From contig JBOHWL010000235.1 of NCBI GenBank assembly GCA_050736615.1, forward strand, positions 1 to 16,681: DNA of 16,681 nt. The letters run 5' to 3'. This document shows positions 15,969 through 16,681 of the stretch, in pieces (the first letter of the stretch is position 1; each line of letters begins with the position of its first letter). This DNA comes from JBOHWJ01 sp050736615 (GTDB taxonomy: Bacteria > Desulfobacterota > Binatia > Binatales > Binataceae). A program made the position numbers and the translations under genes. The notes beneath the pieces are model-generated. The model worked only from the letters and a program-made list of their open reading frames with translations, did no database searches and had not been told where the DNA came from.

Positions 15969-16238
15969 GTGAGTCGGCGGTTTCCAGCTTTGCGCGGCGG
16001 GAGCCACGGCCCAGTCCGCACCGCGGGCGTTTTGCTCGCGATAGTTTTGGCAGCGAGCACAGCGCGCGCTTTTTCCCACGATAACGCTTCACCGACCGGC
16101 AAACGTGATCTCGACGGCGATGGGCGCGACGAGATCATCGCGACCTTTGCTGATCAACCCGTCACTCAGGGTTCTCACCGGCATTGTGTCAGCGGCGGCG
16201 GAATCACCATATGGAAGCTCACCAAGGGGATATGGTGA
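15969..16238 (+). CDS. Small exported protein with FG-GAP-like calcium-binding motif, possibly frameshifted
   Basis: 89 aa from GTG 15969, two bases after the previous stop, so probably translationally coupled; no Shine-Dalgarno is seen. The N-terminus is basic, then a hydrophobic core AGVLLAIVLAASTARA forms a signal peptide. The mature part holds DLDGDGRDEII, a DxDxDG loop as in FG-GAP/VCBS repeats and other calcium-binding loops, and ends SGGGITIWKLTKGIW. The next frame carries on smoothly as YGDAAGVAGPDLSVVRFATR to a stop at 16303-16305. Removing one G from the GGGG run at 16226-16229 would join them into about 111 aa. I suspect this gene is also frameshifted. Function unknown; the context suggests a partner of the larger exported protein. 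Confidence 0.55.
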   Translation: MSRRFPALRGGSHGPVRTAGVLLAIVLAASTARAFSHDNASPTGKRDLDGDGRDEIIATFADQPVTQGSHRHCVSGGGITIWKLTKGIW

Positions 16239-16297
16239 TGCCGCTGGGGTTGCTGGCCCCGACCTGAGCGTTGTTCGATTCGCAACGCGGGGCAAAC

Positions 16298-16327
16298 TTG
16301 CATGAGCGTCAAGCTCGGCGTTACAAT
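16298..16327 (+). promoter_or_regulatory. Predicted promoter of the superoxide dismutase gene
   Basis: TTGCAT (16298-16303) and TACAAT (16322-16327, five of six to the -10 consensus) are separated by 18 bases. Transcription would start near 16334, about 85 bases before the SOD start. The -35 hexamer and spacing match those predicted upstream of ffs. Confidence 0.5.
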
Positions 16328-16418
16328 TTCTCCGTACCACCACGTGCGCGCACATCAGGAGGTTCACGGCGCACGCGAGCCAACCGAACTTCACTCGAAA
16401 AAAGGATGGTAACCCGCA

Positions 16419-16681
16419 ATGGCTTTTGAATTGCCCCAGCTACCGTATGGGATGGATGCTCTGGCGCCGCATATCTCGAAGGAAACGCTCGAGTTTCATC
16501 ACGGCAAGCATCACGCCGCCTACGTCAACAACCTCAACAACCTGATCAAAGGCGGCAAATTCGAAAACGCGCCGCTCGAGGAGATTATCAAGGAAGCCGG
16601 CGCTGGCGGACTATTCAATAACGCCGCTCAGCATTTCAACCAGAGTTTCTACTGGACTTCGATGAAGCCCAAGGGCGGTGG
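16419..16681 (+). CDS. sodB: Superoxide dismutase [Fe/Mn], N-terminal part cut by the window end
   Basis: The first 87 residues are present; the gene runs off the edge. The product disproportionates superoxide to oxygen and peroxide. The opening MAFELPQLPYGMDALAPHIS and then HHGKHHAAYVNNLNNLIKG are very close to E. coli iron SOD, with ligand His27, His31 and Tyr35 in place. LFNNAAQHFNQSFYW follows. The second metal ligand of the family is the His in NHxFYW (E. coli 74 counting Met); here it reads NQSFYW, so Gln75 replaces it, encoded by CAG instead of CAC/CAT. The remaining two ligands lie beyond the window. The start ATG 16419 has AAGGA at 16402-16406. Iron versus manganese cannot be settled from this part, though the N-terminus favours the Fe type. 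Confidence 0.93.
   Translation, partial: MAFELPQLPYGMDALAPHISKETLEFHHGKHHAAYVNNLNNLIKGGKFENAPLEEIIKEAGAGGLFNNAAQHFNQSFYWTSMKPKGG

Noticed and set aside
15361..16092. 243-aa minus-strand frame over the exported protein genes
   Set aside because: The plus-strand frames show signal peptides, a good ribosome binding site and sensible protein blocks; the minus frame shows none.
16357..16362. Perfect AGGAGG Shine-Dalgarno in the leader of sodB
   Set aside because: No start codon follows at a usable distance and no short ORF fits, so I treat it as chance or leader sequence.
1..16681. CRISPR array, tRNA, rRNA, integrase or phage genes
   Set aside because: No regularly spaced direct repeats, tRNA T-loop with acceptor pairing, rRNA segment or recombinase motif was seen on either strand.

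Overview
The window reads as an ordinary chromosomal stretch of a GC-rich, Gram-negative bacterium. It carries a 4.5S-type SRP RNA next to dnaX-ybaB-recR, an outer-membrane-like protein ending in Phe, exported proteins with signal peptides, and Sec-dependent SelD. The mix (selenoprotein SelD, bacterial Ku/LigD, class III CoA-transferase, agmatine catabolism) would fit a deltaproteobacterial or Binatota-like soil lineage. That placement is inference from gene content; no rRNA or other decisive marker is present.

Layout. (1) 1-2374: a WYL-domain transcriptional regulator followed by selD. The selD gene looks truncated because codon 24 is an in-frame TGA. That codon sits at the catalytic Cys/Sec site and is followed by a bacterial SECIS-like hairpin, so SelD is itself a selenoprotein starting near 1307. 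(2) 2375-2935: a gene-free stretch with a ~150-bp palindromic, MITE-like repeat and a strong hairpin that probably terminates ku. (3) 2936-6620: divergent ku (-) and ligD (+), the two-component bacterial NHEJ system; LigD has the order phosphoesterase-ligase-polymerase. (4) 6818-8056: a CaiB/BaiF-type CoA-transferase. (5) 8112-11077, all on the minus strand: an outer-membrane-like protein, then N-carbamoylputrescine amidase and agmatine deiminase one base apart. The last two convert agmatine to putrescine. (6) 11190-14514: SRP RNA (ffs) with an upstream promoter, then dnaX, ybaB and recR, closed by a hairpin plus T-run. (7) 14606-16305: two adjacent exported proteins of unknown function, both apparently frameshifted. 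(8) 16419-end: start of an Fe/Mn superoxide dismutase with its own promoter; it appears to lack one metal-ligand histidine.

Most genes are housekeeping or well-known accessory functions. I see no mobile island, CRISPR array, tRNA or clear new defence system. The points most worth a second look are the hidden selenocysteine codon and SECIS in selD, the His-to-Gln change in the SOD metal site, the two broken exported genes, and the palindromic repeat.
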